Part shown: positions 45,322 to 45,451 of the stretch, piece after piece
Numbering within the stretch: position 1 is the first letter of the stretch
How the letters are laid out: every line of letters begins with the position of its first letter
Assembly (NCBI GenBank): GCA_944376845.1
Contig: CALWDZ010000009.1
Span: forward strand, 1-45,451
DNA: 45,451 bases
Direction: 5' to 3'
From: an uncultured Clostridia bacterium
Lineage (GTDB): Bacteria; Bacillota; Clostridia; Christensenellales; UBA1242
Position numbers and translations under genes: made by a program
The notes under the pieces: model-generated
What the model was told of the DNA's origin: nothing
The model's input: the letters and a program-made list of their open reading frames with translations, nothing else
Database searches by the model: none

Positions 45322-45451
45322 TTAGACGTTATCTACCCCAAGGGGGCAGATATGAACCATGAAAACTGAATAGTAAGTAACAGAAAAGGTTAAATGTTTT
45401 GGAAGTTAGATAACAAGAAACGTCAAACAAAGAAACAAAAGAAACGAGTTA
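45322..45451 (+). other. Leader of an rRNA operon, cut by the window end
   Basis: No open frame is present. ACCCCAAGGGGGCAG (about 45335-45349) contains a short hairpin. CATGAAAACTGAATAG resembles the CTTTGAAAACTGAA motif that precedes 16S rRNA in many Gram-positive bacteria. The 16S gene should begin beyond 45451. Identification is by similarity and position only. Confidence 0.65.

Overview
The window looks like chromosomal DNA from an AT-rich, Gram-positive (Bacillota/Firmicutes-type) bacterium, probably an uncultured anaerobic Clostridia-like gut lineage. This placement is an inference from gene content. Supporting points are Zn-binding forms of S4, S14, L24 and L36, a KOW-domain gene between map and infA, a long-form HPF, a spore protease (GPR), a SPOR-like protein and a BspA-type leucine-rich-repeat surface protein. 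Most operon genes carry strong AGGAG-type ribosome binding sites.

Layout. (1) 1-2377: degenerate interspersed repeats, then a 97-bp promoter segment bracketed by inverted 29-bp arms (375-403 and 501-529) in front of an exported BspA-like LRR protein whose last 41 codons are cut off by a frameshift. The arms and promoter look like an invertible, phase-variable switch. (2) 2404-18220: terminator, strong promoter and long leader, followed by a complete S10-spc-alpha ribosomal supercluster (rpsJ to rplQ) with secY, adk, map, a KOW protein, infA, rpmJ and rpoA. (3) 18237-18860: an unknown helical protein, a coupled 29-residue microprotein, and a terminator. (4) 18946-24507: a PrgI-VirB4-like fusion ATPase with no other secretion genes, a non-coding region with a nested inverted repeat and three ~155-bp repeats, and an unrecognised 673-aa protein. 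(5) 24541-31305: class II aldolase (-), a membrane-anchored unknown, hflX, a Cys-rich mini-protein and a 1119-aa Ig-like surface protein. (6) 31343-37264: TPR protein, a P-loop-less shikimate-kinase-like protein joined to transketolase, a small-RNA candidate, hpf, a lipoprotein-like gene and a degenerate ABC ATPase. (7) 37278-45195: HicBA-type toxin-antitoxin pair (-), an unknown, gpr, murI, a PflA-like radical SAM protein, a SPOR-like protein (-), groES-groEL, engB and a secreted metzincin (-). (8) 45292-45451: promoter and leader of what should be an rRNA operon beginning just outside the window.

The housekeeping genes form a translation/secretion core: ribosomal proteins, SecY, Map, IF-1, RNA polymerase alpha, HPF, HflX, EngB and GroESL. 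The accessory genes are cell-surface, sporulation-linked or toxin-antitoxin functions.

Two observations stand out. First, several monocistronic genes (32854, 36586, 39946, 43807) have a promoter -10 box exactly 6 nt before the ATG and no ribosome binding site. They are therefore predicted to make leaderless mRNAs, beside neighbours with normal Shine-Dalgarno leaders. Second, the inverted-repeat-flanked promoter at 375-529 resembles a phase-variation switch. All calls were made by eye from sequence and translation; no database search was run.
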